From the NCBI GenBank assembly GCA_029203125.1, contig CP119317.1, positions 62,001 to 126,000 of the forward strand: DNA of 64,000 bases, read 5' to 3'. The position numbers and the translations under genes were made by a program. Positions 1 through 8,790 of the stretch are shown in pieces (position 1 is the stretch's first letter; each line of letters begins with the position of its first letter). The stretch is from Candidatus Cohnella colombiensis (GTDB lineage: Bacteria > Bacillota > Bacilli > Paenibacillales > Paenibacillaceae). The notes under the pieces were generated by a model that saw only the letters and a list, made by a program, of their open reading frames with translations, was not told the DNA's origin and did no database searches.

Positions 1-1
1 T

Positions 2-160
2 AGTAATATTATTACTCATTCTTTTAAAGAAAAAGCACCAATAGTAGCAAAGCTTGAAGATCCCATATATATATTCAGAGTATATACTGATGCTTCTATT
101 GCACAACAAGTACTTGGCCATATACAGATGAGATATGAGATTCTCAAAGGAGGAAAATAA
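2..160 (+). CDS. C-terminal end of an unidentified protein (partial)
   Basis: An open frame runs from the window edge to a TAA at 158-160 and gives about 52 residues ending in RYEILKGGK. The stop lies 2 bases before the ATG of the next gene, and that gene's AAAGGAGG ribosome binding site lies inside this frame, which is typical of two genes in one operon. I do not recognise the family from this fragment. Because the next gene resembles Panacea-type antitoxins, this could be the tail of a partner toxin, but that is inference only. Confidence 0.5.
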   Translation, partial: SNIITHSFKEKAPIVAKLEDPIYIFRVYTDASIAQQVLGHIQMRYEILKGGK

Positions 161-162
161 TT

Positions 163-678
163 ATGAGTTTGCAAGCGGTAGTATCTTATTTAGCGTGTAA
201 AAAGGAAACTATTCAAGGAAAGAAGGCATTCCAAAAGTTTATGTACTTTATCGATGCAAAAGGGGTTCCGACGCAACTAAGTTTTAGAATTTATCATTTT
301 GGACCATATTCTTCTGACTTGGATTATCAAACTGATAACTTAGAATTAGAGGGTTCAATTTCCTTAGGTAAGACTGGTGAGAAATTTGTAATTCAACCAG
401 GGGATAGATTTGATGAAATATTAACAAGAGAAGTTGAGTTTATAAATCAGTACTCACCTGTCATTGATTCAGTAATAGAACTATTACCTGATGAACCTAA
501 GGTACTCGAACTATGGTCCACAACACATTTTGTTGCAAATTCTATGTATAAGATGTATCAAAAATTTGATAAAGGCTTAGTCATAGATGAAGTTAGAAAG
601 ATTAAGCAAGATAAATTTACAATGGAACAGATAGATGCTGCATATGATAGATTGTTTGAACTAGGTTTTCTACCATGA
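163..678 (+). CDS. Panacea/YwgA-like protein, possible antitoxin
   Basis: This 171-residue protein starts 9 bases after AAAGGAGG. The N-terminal third has the pattern of the YwgA/Panacea (SocA-like) family: GKKAFQKFMYFID near residues 18-30, then a YHFGPYSSDLD motif near residue 45 where the family has its HFYGPYS signature. The rest is helical and charged, with no signal peptide or membrane segment. Panacea domains are known in many toxin-antitoxin pairs as antitoxin or chaperone-like modules, while B. subtilis YwgA has no settled role. The gene follows a partial frame with a 2-base gap and is closed by a strong terminator. The family call rests on motif recall and the antitoxin role is inferred from context. 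Confidence 0.6.
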   Translation: MSLQAVVSYLACKKETIQGKKAFQKFMYFIDAKGVPTQLSFRIYHFGPYSSDLDYQTDNLELEGSISLGKTGEKFVIQPGDRFDEILTREVEFINQYSPVIDSVIELLPDEPKVLELWSTTHFVANSMYKMYQKFDKGLVIDEVRKIKQDKFTMEQIDAAYDRLFELGFLP

Positions 679-684
679 ATAAAC

Positions 685-716
685 GGGGCCCGAATTTATG
701 GGCCCTTTATTTTTTA
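685..716 (+). terminator. Rho-independent terminator of the Panacea-like gene
   Basis: GGGGCCC and GGGCCC arms enclose an 8-base A/T-rich loop and are followed by TTTATTTTTT. It lies 7 bases after the stop at 678. Confidence 0.85.
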
Positions 717-721
717 GTAAA

Positions 722-790
722 TTTCTAAAGTGACATCGAAGCTGTCACTGCACTCGTAGAAGTTTATGTGGCATTATCTTCAGACAGGGT
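722..790 (+). pseudogene. ssrA: tmRNA (ssrA) 3'-end fragment, copy A
   Basis: This piece aligns by eye with the tmRNA 3' segment at 10858-10957: TCTAAAGTG, then CTGTCACTGCACTCGTAGAAG, then CTTCAGACAGGG. The ACTCGTAGA block also matches the pre-T-arm region of B. subtilis tmRNA as I remember it. The fragment stops at the first strand of the T stem, where R repeat copy 1 begins, so the T loop and CCA end are not next to it. It is a non-functional remnant. Confidence 0.6.
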
Positions 791-986
791 AGCACGAAAT
801 TTATTTCTTCCGCTAAAGTTGTCCTCGTCGAATAAACTTCGTCAGCAACTTCAATCAAGAATTGGATACCCCCGAGGAGTCGCCACCATAGTGTTGCGAC
901 TCGAGAACTCGACATGGAATAGTCGAGGGTGATAGGGGGGCTTAATCATTGGAACTAGGGTTCGACTTCCCTCGCTTCTTCATCCC
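791..986 (+). repeat. R repeat copy 1, with degenerate tmRNA-like tail
   Basis: This intergenic repeat is about 80% alike by eye to 8169-8369 and to parts of 19143-19385 and 20246-20431. Shared blocks include CCGCTAA, TTCGTCAGCAA, GAATTGGATAC, GCCACCATAG and CTCGACATGGAATAGTCGAG. The CCCCC at 869-873 can pair with GGGGGG at 935-940 around an inner hairpin, CTCGAC (908-913) with GTCGAG (922-927). The end, GGGTTCGACTTCCCTCGC at 958-975, looks like a tmRNA T-arm. Stops fall in different places in each copy, so it is probably not coding. No gene was found between 679 and 1201. Confidence 0.7.
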
Positions 987-1201
987 TCATTGTAAATGTG
1001 TGGAATTGGGGTGCTGTGCCAGTTTCTTTGTAAATCGTGCACGTTAGAAAAATATTAACGCGAACACATACTCGCTGACAGGATTATGTCGACAGCATCG
1101 TTTATAATCATACAAATAATGCAGGGAATACCTTAAAAGTTGTAGAATAAGACTATAGGACTACTCTCTCGCTAATACACATGACAGGAGCATCAACATA
1201 C

Positions 1202-2698
1202 ATGGCAAAAGAACAACTCGTTACCAACATGGAAGATAAACTATGGGCGGCAGCCGATAAATTAAGGGGCAGTATCGCCTCTTCTAAATATAAAGATATT
1301 GTTCTCGGGATCATTTTTCTCAAATATATCTCAGATCGGTTCGACCAACGCTTTAATGAACTCGTTACAGAAGGAGATGGATTCGAGGAAGATCGTGATG
1401 AGTATGAACGATTTAATGTGTTCTTCGTGCCAGAGAAGGCACGGTGGAAATCTATCATTGAGAGTGCGACTAAGCCGAATATCGGGCAGGTCATTGACGA
1501 GGCATTCATTGCAATTGAGAAGGAAAACAAGAAATTAGCAGGTGTACTTCCTAAGATTTTCTCGGGTGCAGATATTGACCAACGTAGAGTTGGTGAAGTG
1601 GTCATGGTGTTCGAAAACTCCGATACCCTTTTAATAGAAGAAGATGCGCTTGGACGTGTATATGAGTATTTCCTTGGGAAATTTGCATTCATGTTAGGCC
1701 AAGGCGGAGGAGAGTTCTATACACCGAGTAGTGTTGTGAAATTGTTAGTAGAGATGATCGAGCCATACGAAGGCACAATCTATGACCCATGCTGCGGTTC
1801 AGGTGGGATGTTCGTTCAAGCACAGAAATTCGTAAAAGCACATGGCGGTAACGCATATAAGTTATCCGTCTATGGGCAAGAGCTAAATGCAGATACACGT
1901 AGACTGGCGACAATGAACTTAGCAATTAGAGGCATGGAAGCGAATTTGGGAAAAACGCACGATGACACTTTCCATGGCGATCAGTTCAAGGATGAGAAGT
2001 TTGATTATATACTTGCTAATCCTCCATTTAACATAAGTGATTGGGGTCAAGAAAGTTTACTCAACGATGCTCGTTGGAAGTGGGGAGTTCCTGCCAAAGG
2101 GAACGCAAACTATGCGTGGCTGTCGCATATGCTCACAAAGCTGAAGCCATCCAAAGGTGTTGCAGGCATCGTTCTTGCGAACGGTTCTTTGTCTTCGCAA
2201 ACCTCAGGTGAAGGAAGTATTCGGGCTAAGTTCATCGAAGAGGATTTAGTAGATTGTATTGTTGCTATGCCCGATCGGCTCTTCTTCACGACTGGCATTC
2301 CGGTAAGCCTGTGGTTTCTGCGTCGTGGGAAGAAACGGAAGGGTGAAGTGCTCTTCATCGATGCTAGGGATAACGGTGTTATGGTCAGTCGCAAGTTGCG
2401 TGAATTGGAAAATGAGGACATATCACTCATCGCTGATACGTACCATAAGTGGATAAACGGTGTTGGATATGAGGATGAGATTGGTTTTTGCAAGTCGACA
2501 AGTCTTGAAGAAATTCAGAAGCATGACAATGTTTTAACTCCTGGTCGGTATGTTGGAATTAAGGAAATTGTGGATGATGAGCTGTTTGAAGATAAAATGG
2601 AGAAATTGGTTTCTGAGCTTGCAGATTTGATGTCGGAGTCTTCTGGACTGGATGAGAAGATTAAGAAGAGTTTGGGGGCTATTGGATATGAGTTTTGA
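1202..2698 (+). CDS. hsdM: Type I restriction-modification DNA methyltransferase subunit HsdM
   Basis: HsdM is the N6-adenine methyltransferase subunit of a type I restriction-modification complex. The 498-residue length is usual. An N-terminal helical HsdM domain (LWAAADKLRGSI) comes first, followed by the methyltransferase fold. The AdoMet-binding motif DPCCGSGG starts at D195 and the catalytic NPPF tetrad is at 273-276. I prefer the ATG at 1202 because AGGAG at 1186-1190 precedes it, while an in-frame ATG at 1181 has no such site. The last 11 bases overlap hsdS, so the two are likely translated together. The gene opens the hsdMSR operon just after R repeat copy 1. Confidence 0.95.
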   Translation: MAKEQLVTNMEDKLWAAADKLRGSIASSKYKDIVLGIIFLKYISDRFDQRFNELVTEGDGFEEDRDEYERFNVFFVPEKARWKSIIESATKPNIGQVIDEAFIAIEKENKKLAGVLPKIFSGADIDQRRVGEVVMVFENSDTLLIEEDALGRVYEYFLGKFAFMLGQGGGEFYTPSSVVKLLVEMIEPYEGTIYDPCCGSGGMFVQAQKFVKAHGGNAYKLSVYGQELNADTRRLATMNLAIRGMEANLGKTHDDTFHGDQFKDEKFDYILANPPFNISDWGQESLLNDARWKWGVPAKGNANYAWLSHMLTKLKPSKGVAGIVLANGSLSSQTSGEGSIRAKFIEEDLVDCIVAMPDRLFFTTGIPVSLWFLRRGKKRKGEVLFIDARDNGVMVSRKLRELENEDISLIADTYHKWINGVGYEDEIGFCKSTSLEEIQKHDNVLTPGRYVGIKEIVDDELFEDKMEKLVSELADLMSESSGLDEKIKKSLGAIGYEF

Positions 2699-3974
2699 GG
2701 GGTTTGTAAAATACAAACTTGGAGATATCGTTGATGATATTGCAATGGGCCCTTTTGGTTCGAATATCAAAGTCGAGAATTTTATATCCCAGGGTGTGCC
2801 AGTTATTCGAGGTCAAAATTTGAATCATGGTGGTTTTGAAGATAAAAATTTTGTGTTCATAAGTGAAGAAAAAGCTCACTCGCTAAAGAGAAGTCTTGCA
2901 TACCCAGATGATTTGGTTATTACACATCGTGGAACAATTGGACAGGTCAGTATAATACCGTATAATAAACATCCTAAATATTTGGTGTCACAGTCTCAAA
3001 TGAAATTAACTGTGAATAAGGAATATCTAGTCCCAAAATATTTATTGTATTTTTTTAAATCGCGTTTGGGCCAATATGAGTTATTAAAAGATGCATCCCA
3101 AGTAGGGGTGCCAGCAATAGCGAGCCCAACAAAAGCCCTGAAGAATGTCGAAATCGCGATACCGGATCAATTAACACAGAAAGGGATCGTATCTATTCTC
3201 TCAACACTCGACGACAAAATCGAACTCAACAACCGCATGAACAAAGTGCTTGAGCAAATGGCGCAGGCGGTCTTCAAACAATGGTTTGTTGATTTTGAGT
3301 TTCCGAACGAAAACGGGGATCCCTATAAGTCTAGTGGTGGTGTTATGGAATGGTGTGAGGAATTGGGAAAAGAGATTCCTAAGGGATGGCCAGTTACACA
3401 AGTATCAAATAGTATAGATATCAACCCTAAAAGGATTTTAAAAAAGGGAACTGAATCAACATATTTAGAGATGAAAAATTTACCGACATTTTCAGCGAGA
3501 GCTACCGATTGGATTAGAAGAGAGTTTACATCAGGTAGTAAATATATTAACGGTGATGTATTAATGGCCAGAATTACACCTTGTTTGGAAAATGGAAAAA
3601 CGATTTATGTGGATTTTTTAGAAAATGACGAAGTGGGCTGGGGATCGACTGAGTTTATTGTCTTAAGGAGCAAAAATAACAAAGCACTAGGATATGCATA
3701 TTTTTTGGCACGATCTGAAGAGTTTAGAGAACATTCAATATCGAATATGTCTGGTTCATCAGGGCGACAGAGAGTACCTGAATCCTGTTATGATCATTAC
3801 AAAATACCAACCCCTCCAAATGATATTCTAGAAAGATTCGATGAAATTACAAGTAGCGTGTTGCTTAGAATTAAAAGGAACGGAACAGAGGCAAAAATTC
3901 TTTCCAACCTCCGAGACACCCTCTTACCCAAACTCATGTCTGGAGAGATCGACGTATCCGAAGTTGAACTATAA
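2688..3974 (+). CDS. hsdS: Type I restriction-modification specificity subunit HsdS
   Basis: HsdS recognises the DNA target and joins HsdM to HsdR. The protein has 428 residues and the classic layout. The first target-recognition domain runs to about residue 170 and contains GPFGSNI and the IPDQLTQ-type end. A conserved helical spacer follows (ILSTLDDKIELNNRMNKVLEQ, then FKQWFVDFEF). The second recognition domain is followed by a shorter spacer with LRDTLLPKLMSGEID at the C terminus. The start is the ATG at 2688 after a GGGGG tract and overlaps hsdM by 11 bases. The recognition domains are more A/T-rich than hsdM and hsdR, as expected for exchangeable specificity modules. Confidence 0.93.
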   Translation: MSFEGFVKYKLGDIVDDIAMGPFGSNIKVENFISQGVPVIRGQNLNHGGFEDKNFVFISEEKAHSLKRSLAYPDDLVITHRGTIGQVSIIPYNKHPKYLVSQSQMKLTVNKEYLVPKYLLYFFKSRLGQYELLKDASQVGVPAIASPTKALKNVEIAIPDQLTQKGIVSILSTLDDKIELNNRMNKVLEQMAQAVFKQWFVDFEFPNENGDPYKSSGGVMEWCEELGKEIPKGWPVTQVSNSIDINPKRILKKGTESTYLEMKNLPTFSARATDWIRREFTSGSKYINGDVLMARITPCLENGKTIYVDFLENDEVGWGSTEFIVLRSKNNKALGYAYFLARSEEFREHSISNMSGSSGRQRVPESCYDHYKIPTPPNDILERFDEITSSVLLRIKRNGTEAKILSNLRDTLLPKLMSGEIDVSEVEL

Positions 3975-3994
3975 CATTGATCGGCGGTGATCAG

Positions 3995-6900
3995 ATGTTC
4001 ACAGAAGATAGCTTAGAGCAAGTCGTTCTTGAACTGTTACAGGACGAGCTGAACTATACTGTCCAGAACGGTTACGATCTAATACGTGACTATCACTCTG
4101 TTGTATTAGAGGAAGAGTTGCTAAAGTCACTTTACAAGCTAAACCCCACTCTTCCTGAAGAGGTTATTGGGGACGCACTGCGAAGGCTTCTGTACATCGA
4201 TGATGCGAGTCTGATCGCCGCCAATCAGAATTTCCACAGATATTTGATCGAAGGTGTAAGAATAGATGTATATGGCGAAGATGCGCCTACTCTAATCGTC
4301 AAGGTAATTGATTTTGACAATCTCCACAACAACACGTTCAAGGCTATTAATCAGTTCACGGTCATCCACAAAGCCGAGAAGAGACCCGATGTTGTCCTAT
4401 TTGTCAATGGCTTGCCACTTGTAGTCATCGAGCTGAAATCAGCAGTTCGTGAGGATGCGACAATTCACGATGGTTTCTTACAAATCAAGACCTATCAAGA
4501 TGTTATTAAACCGCTGTTTCATTACAATGCTTTCAGCATTATCAGCGACGGCGTAAACGCTCGATTTGGTTCCATTACTGCCGATTTTGATCGCTACATG
4601 CAGTGGAAGCAGGTGGATATTAATACACCTATTGTCGATGAAGTTCATATTGCTCAGATTGGAACCTTGATTAAGGGACTTCTAAACAAGGAGCATTTGT
4701 TGGATATCATCCACAACTTTAGCTTCTTTGCAGGAGGCAAGGCTAAGATTGTGCCAGGGTATCATCAATATTTTGGTATGAATAAAGCAATTTCCAGTGT
4801 TGTCCGCGCAGTAGACGGGGATAAACGAGGTGGTGTGGTATGGCACACACAAGGTTCAGGCAAGTCCTTCTCTATGGTCTTTCTAACAGGTGGTCTGATT
4901 CACCGTTTGAATAACCCTACCATTGTGGTCGTGACAGATCGCAATGATTTGGACGAACAAATTCATGGTACATTTAGCAGTGCAGCAGATTTCTTGCGAC
5001 AAGCTCCTGCGCGTGCGGAATCACGCGAGAATTTAATTGAGCTACTGGAACATCGCTCGGTGGGCGGCATTATTTTTACAACGATACAGAAATTCACTGA
5101 AGAAACAGGACTCTTATCCAATCGTCATGACATCATTGTTATTGCAGATGAGGCCCATCGTTCACAGTATGGCATTGATCCTGACATTAAGATAGATAAG
5201 CAGACGCTTGAAGCTGAACTTGTATATGGATATGCTAAATATTTGCGAGACTCATTGCCTAATGCCACCTTTATTGGTTTTACCGGCACACCTATCAATT
5301 CGAGTGATAAATCGACGATAGGTGTATTTGGTGATCTGATCGATGTGTACGATATGACGCAAGCGAAGATGGATGGAACGACTGTTGATCTGCATTATGA
5401 GAATCGTCTGGCTAAGGTGCATCTCGATGAAGGAATTCTCGATCAGATTGACCAAGAGGTCGCAAATATTGAATCTCAGGGACTAACGCCAGAGAAAATT
5501 GAGAAGCTGAAAAAGGATATTGTTACGATGGAAGCCGTGATCGGTGATGAGGATCGTTTGAATCTCGTTGTTGATGATATTCTTAAGCATTATGAGATTC
5601 GCAAAGAGATGCTGGAAGGCAAGGCCATGATCGTAGCTTACTCGCGTAAGATTGCTTATCGCATGTATCAGCTCTTCAAAGAGAAAGCGCCTGAGCTTGC
5701 TGCTCAGATTAGACTTGTCATGACGGATAGCAATAAAGATGATCAGGATATGCGAGATGTGGTGGGTAATAAACACTATAGGCAGACGCTAGCTAACCAA
5801 TTTAAGAGTGAGAATAGTCAATTCAAAATCGCTATTGTCGTAGATATGTGGCTGACCGGCTTTGACGTCCCGAGCTTAGATACGATGTACATCGATAAAA
5901 TTATGCGAGAACATAACCTGATGCAAGCAGTTGCGCGGGTTAATCGCGTATATAAGGATAAGGAAGCCGGATTAATTGTTGATTATATTGGGTTAAGCAA
6001 GTATTTGAAGGAAGCGCTGAATACATACACCAACCGAGATCGAAATAGCATTCCGGAAATCGAAAAAGCCAAAGAGATTCTCATGACAGAAGTGGAAATC
6101 CTAGAGGGTATGTTCCATGGCTTTGAATTCAGTCGGTATCTAAGCGCGACACCGAAAGAACGGTTCGAGTTAATTCAAGATGGTGTGGAGCATGTGTTGA
6201 AGGAACGCGCCAAGGAAGTATTCCTTAAGCATGTTGCAAGGCTGCAGAGTGCCTATAAGATCTGTGCGACTGCACTTGATTATACCGTTCGTGTTCAGGT
6301 GAGCTTCTTCGTGGCGGTTAAATCTTTCATTGTTAAAGTAGAACGTGATGGAATGCCGGATGTCGAAGCATTTAAACGTAAGATCACAGAGATGATTGAA
6401 TTGGCTATTATCAGAGATGGAGATGAAGTCGTATCTATCTCAGCGAAGAAGGAGAAAAGCCTTCTATCCGTTGAGAATCTACAGAAGATTATGGCGATGA
6501 AACGCAAGAATGTAGCTGCGACAATCCTTAAGAAACTAATTGATGATAAAATCAAATGGTTCGAACAGACGAACATTGTACGCTCTGGTTTTTTCTCTGA
6601 AAAGTTGAAGAACATTGTCGAACGGTATAACCAAATGGAAGATATTAATGTGCTGATTACACAGATGATCGATTTTGCCAAAGAGATTGAATCGGCGATT
6701 AACGAAGGGATCGATATGCAGTTGACCCCTGAAGAGCAAGCCTTCTATGATGCGTTGGCAAAGCCTGAACTGGTCAAGGAGCATTATCAATCTGATGTGC
6801 TTCGAGAGATGGCGAAGAAGCTCATCGAGCTAATTGCTGAGAATAAGACGCCAGACTGGTACAAACGGAATGATGCGAAAGCGAACATGAGATCACTGAT

Positions 6901-7063
6901 CAAAAGGTTGCTTAAAAAATATAAGTATCCACCTAACGAGATTCCGGAAGCAACAGAGCTTGTCATTAGACAAGCAGAACTGCAAATGAAGCATAATCTA
7001 TATGAAACTCAGAGCTATTATACAAGTCATTCTATGGCTGCTGAATCAAAGGGGATTTACTGA
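3995..7063 (+). CDS. hsdR: Type I restriction endonuclease subunit HsdR
   Basis: HsdR is the ATP-driven translocase and nuclease of the complex. The N-terminal nuclease motif VVIELK carries E146 and K148. The helicase core follows: Walker A GSGKS near 287-291, DEAH at 385-388, GFTGTP, then LTGFDVPSLD and QAVARVNR in the second RecA lobe. The C-terminal helical region should contact HsdM. The length of 1022 residues is normal. The ATG at 3995 follows CGGCGGTGATC, a near match to the anti-Shine-Dalgarno complement; an in-frame TTG at 3977 is less likely. It is third in the operon, 20 bases after hsdS, and no frameshift is seen, so the system looks intact. Confidence 0.95.
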   Translation: MFTEDSLEQVVLELLQDELNYTVQNGYDLIRDYHSVVLEEELLKSLYKLNPTLPEEVIGDALRRLLYIDDASLIAANQNFHRYLIEGVRIDVYGEDAPTLIVKVIDFDNLHNNTFKAINQFTVIHKAEKRPDVVLFVNGLPLVVIELKSAVREDATIHDGFLQIKTYQDVIKPLFHYNAFSIISDGVNARFGSITADFDRYMQWKQVDINTPIVDEVHIAQIGTLIKGLLNKEHLLDIIHNFSFFAGGKAKIVPGYHQYFGMNKAISSVVRAVDGDKRGGVVWHTQGSGKSFSMVFLTGGLIHRLNNPTIVVVTDRNDLDEQIHGTFSSAADFLRQAPARAESRENLIELLEHRSVGGIIFTTIQKFTEETGLLSNRHDIIVIADEAHRSQYGIDPDIKIDKQTLEAELVYGYAKYLRDSLPNATFIGFTGTPINSSDKSTIGVFGDLIDVYDMTQAKMDGTTVDLHYENRLAKVHLDEGILDQIDQEVANIESQGLTPEKIEKLKKDIVTMEAVIGDEDRLNLVVDDILKHYEIRKEMLEGKAMIVAYSRKIAYRMYQLFKEKAPELAAQIRLVMTDSNKDDQDMRDVVGNKHYRQTLANQFKSENSQFKIAIVVDMWLTGFDVPSLDTMYIDKIMREHNLMQAVARVNRVYKDKEAGLIVDYIGLSKYLKEALNTYTNRDRNSIPEIEKAKEILMTEVEILEGMFHGFEFSRYLSATPKERFELIQDGVEHVLKERAKEVFLKHVARLQSAYKICATALDYTVRVQVSFFVAVKSFIVKVERDGMPDVEAFKRKITEMIELAIIRDGDEVVSISAKKEKSLLSVENLQKIMAMKRKNVAATILKKLIDDKIKWFEQTNIVRSGFFSEKLKNIVERYNQMEDINVLITQMIDFAKEIESAINEGIDMQLTPEEQAFYDALAKPELVKEHYQSDVLREMAKKLIELIAENKTPDWYKRNDAKANMRSLIKRLLKKYKYPPNEIPEATELVIRQAELQMKHNLYETQSYYTSHSMAAESKGIY

Positions 7064-7183
7064 TATACTGCTGCGGCAATATATGTTTAGCCATTAACTC
7101 TGCGGTATTACATACGTCAGGATAGTTTTATGAATGAGCCCGGTGATTACAAGAAGTCAAATAATTAGGGAGCTAGGTGATGT

Positions 7184-7978
7184 ATGATGAGACTTTATCA
7201 ATCTGTATTTGTAATATCTATGATACTTTTAATATCGGGGTGCGTTTCAACTACTAAATATGAAGAAGTAGTCAAAAATTTAGATCAGTCCAGTGAGACG
7301 ATATCAAAATTAGAAAATGATTTAAATGCAGCCAATAAGAAACTGGAGAAAATTGAAGTTGAGCTAACTGAACTTAAAAATGGTGCTGATATTACAATTA
7401 TTGAAGTAAGAAAGCAATATGAGAATAATAACTATGATAAGGTGCTAGAACTAGCAGAAGTTTTACATGAAAAATTTAACGGAGTGCCTGAAGATATAGA
7501 AGCTCAAGCACTAGTAAAACAAATTCAGGAAATTAAAGAGCAAGAAGCTAAAAAAATTAATGAAGAAATGGAGAGACAACTTGCTGAAGAATCAAAATCT
7601 GCACAGGACAAAGCTCGTTCAGTATTGAGAGTATCAAAAATTTACCCTAGTAAACCCAATTCTGCAGGTGGTGTTGATTTGTATATACTGTGGAAAAACA
7701 ATTCTGATAGTGTTATTAAGTATGCGAGGTTTGAAGTAGTTCCATATAATGCAGTTGATGATGTTGTAACGAGTGAAATTAGTGGGATATCAACCTTTTA
7801 TGGAAGAGAGACAGGGCCTTTTAAAAAAGGGCAGGGAAGTTCTAGTGACACCTATTGGGAAAATGCTTGGTACAACAGTACTATAAAAAAAGTGAAGTTA
7901 ATAAGTGTAAATATTGAATACATGGACGGAACTGAATTAACTCTTAAAGACGATGATGTAAAATACATTCAGTATTAA
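7184..7978 (+). CDS. Putative lipoprotein with coiled coil
   Basis: This 264-residue protein has a short basic start, a hydrophobic stretch and a lipobox, LISGC, so it should be a membrane-anchored lipoprotein with the lipidated Cys near residue 20. Residues about 25-70 and 115-150 are Lys/Glu-rich helices with coiled-coil character. The C-terminal part (VDLYILWKNNSD, then DTYWENAWYN) resembles an extracellular beta domain but I cannot name it. GGGAG at 7168-7172 is the likely ribosome binding site. The gene is low in GC and lies between hsdR and R repeat copy 2, so it may be cargo of the same inserted segment. No terminator was seen after it. Confidence 0.65.
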   Translation: MMRLYQSVFVISMILLISGCVSTTKYEEVVKNLDQSSETISKLENDLNAANKKLEKIEVELTELKNGADITIIEVRKQYENNNYDKVLELAEVLHEKFNGVPEDIEAQALVKQIQEIKEQEAKKINEEMERQLAEESKSAQDKARSVLRVSKIYPSKPNSAGGVDLYILWKNNSDSVIKYARFEVVPYNAVDDVVTSEISGISTFYGRETGPFKKGQGSSSDTYWENAWYNSTIKKVKLISVNIEYMDGTELTLKDDDVKYIQY

Positions 7979-8067
7979 CAACAGGCTCGTGGTTCGTTTG
8001 CTCCAGCTTGGAATATACAGATGTGATCTATTCAGAGGGACATAGACAGGGTTTTTTTGCGTGGAGC

Positions 8068-8369
8068 GAGGGTGAGGCGTTAGGCCCCGATTCCGGAGGA
8101 GGACATGGGGGTTCGATCGCGCGCAGGGAGCGGTGAATCGGCATCCTTGATTAAGCATCAGCGGACGAGCACGCAATTCAATTCTACCGCTAAGGTTGTC
8201 CTCGTCGAATCGGCTTCGTCAGCAATTTAATCAGGAATTGGATACTCCCCGAGGGGGCGCCACCATAGAGCTGCGACACGAGCACTCGACATGGAATAGT
8301 CTAGGTGATTGGGGAGCGTAATTATTGGAACTTTAGTGGACAGGGGTTCCACTCCCCTCGCCTCCACCA
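8068..8369 (+). repeat. R repeat copy 2 ending in a tmRNA-like T-arm and CCA
   Basis: The section from 8169 matches R copy 1 and the section from 8068 matches copy 3 (GGAGGAGGACA, GATCGCGCG, AGCACGCAATTCAATTCTACCGC). The outer arms CTCCCC (8245-8250) and GGGGAG (8311-8316) enclose the inner hairpin CTCGAC (8285-8290) and GTCTAG (8299-8304). The tail GGACAGGGGTTCCACTCCCC followed by TCGCCTCCACCA (8338-8369) has the form of a tmRNA T-arm and acceptor end, but the T loop reads TTCCACT rather than TTCGACT. It may be an attachment-site scar at the edge of an integrated element. It fills most of the gap 7979-8565. Confidence 0.7.
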
Positions 8370-8492
8370 AACTTATCAGAAATGACATAGTGCAGGTGTC
8401 TCTTTTGCATCATTTGGGATTTACGGAGACTCAACTGAAACAAAGCTTATGGTGGACTTTGTGAAACTCCGACCGCAAGAATCAATGAAAGA

Positions 8493-8534
8493 GTCACAAT
8501 TATAACTAATTTTTGCTATAATTAAACATAGCAA
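8493..8534 (+). promoter_or_regulatory. Promoter and operator of the Fic toxin-antitoxin pair
   Basis: A TATAAT at 8517-8522 lies 18 bases after a weak -35, GTCACA (8493-8498). A perfect inverted repeat, TTGCTAT (8513-8519) and ATAGCAA (8528-8534) with an 8-base spacer, covers the -10 box. A bound repressor there would block transcription, which fits self-regulation by the antitoxin or the complex. Confidence 0.55.
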
Positions 8535-8565
8535 GTATTTGATGCCGGAAAGGCGGACAAACTAT

Positions 8566-8790
8566 ATGAATATACATGTAGTAAGTCGAAGCAAGAAGAG
8601 GATGTTGAATGTGAAGAGATATTCTCATAAAAGAAGAATGGTCGCTTTACTCAATGCTAAAGCATCGCTTGCAATTGAAGGGCTGTATCTTACTACTCAA
8701 GAAGAACAATTAATATTAAAGAGAGTTAATGGTGAGATCAGAAATACAGAATTTTTATCTCGTGCTATGGAAATTGCAAAAAATGTATGA
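8566..8790 (+). CDS. Class I Fic antitoxin, VbhA/FicA-like
   Basis: This small, basic 74-residue protein lies directly before a Fic-domain gene. It carries S34-L-A-I-E38-G39, which fits the Fic-inhibition motif (S/T)xxxE(G/N). In class I antitoxins this glutamate enters the Fic active site and stops ATP from binding productively. The end of the protein, RNTEFLSRAMEIAKN, looks helical. The ATG at 8566 follows AAGGCGG at 8550-8556 and fits a transcript starting near 8529; the longer frame from a TTG at 8539 would leave almost no leader. The gene overlaps fic by 8 bases (ATGTATGA), so translation is coupled. Confidence 0.75.
   Translation: MNIHVVSRSKKRMLNVKRYSHKRRMVALLNAKASLAIEGLYLTTQEEQLILKRVNGEIRNTEFLSRAMEIAKNV

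Noticed and set aside
791..986. R repeat as a 5' half of tmRNA (GGGGGCG and CTCGACATGGAATAGTCGAG blocks resemble it)
   Set aside because: The spacing between the acceptor-like GGGGGCG and the CTCGAC block is too long for a tmRNA 5' end and no tag frame follows; kept only as a weak possibility.
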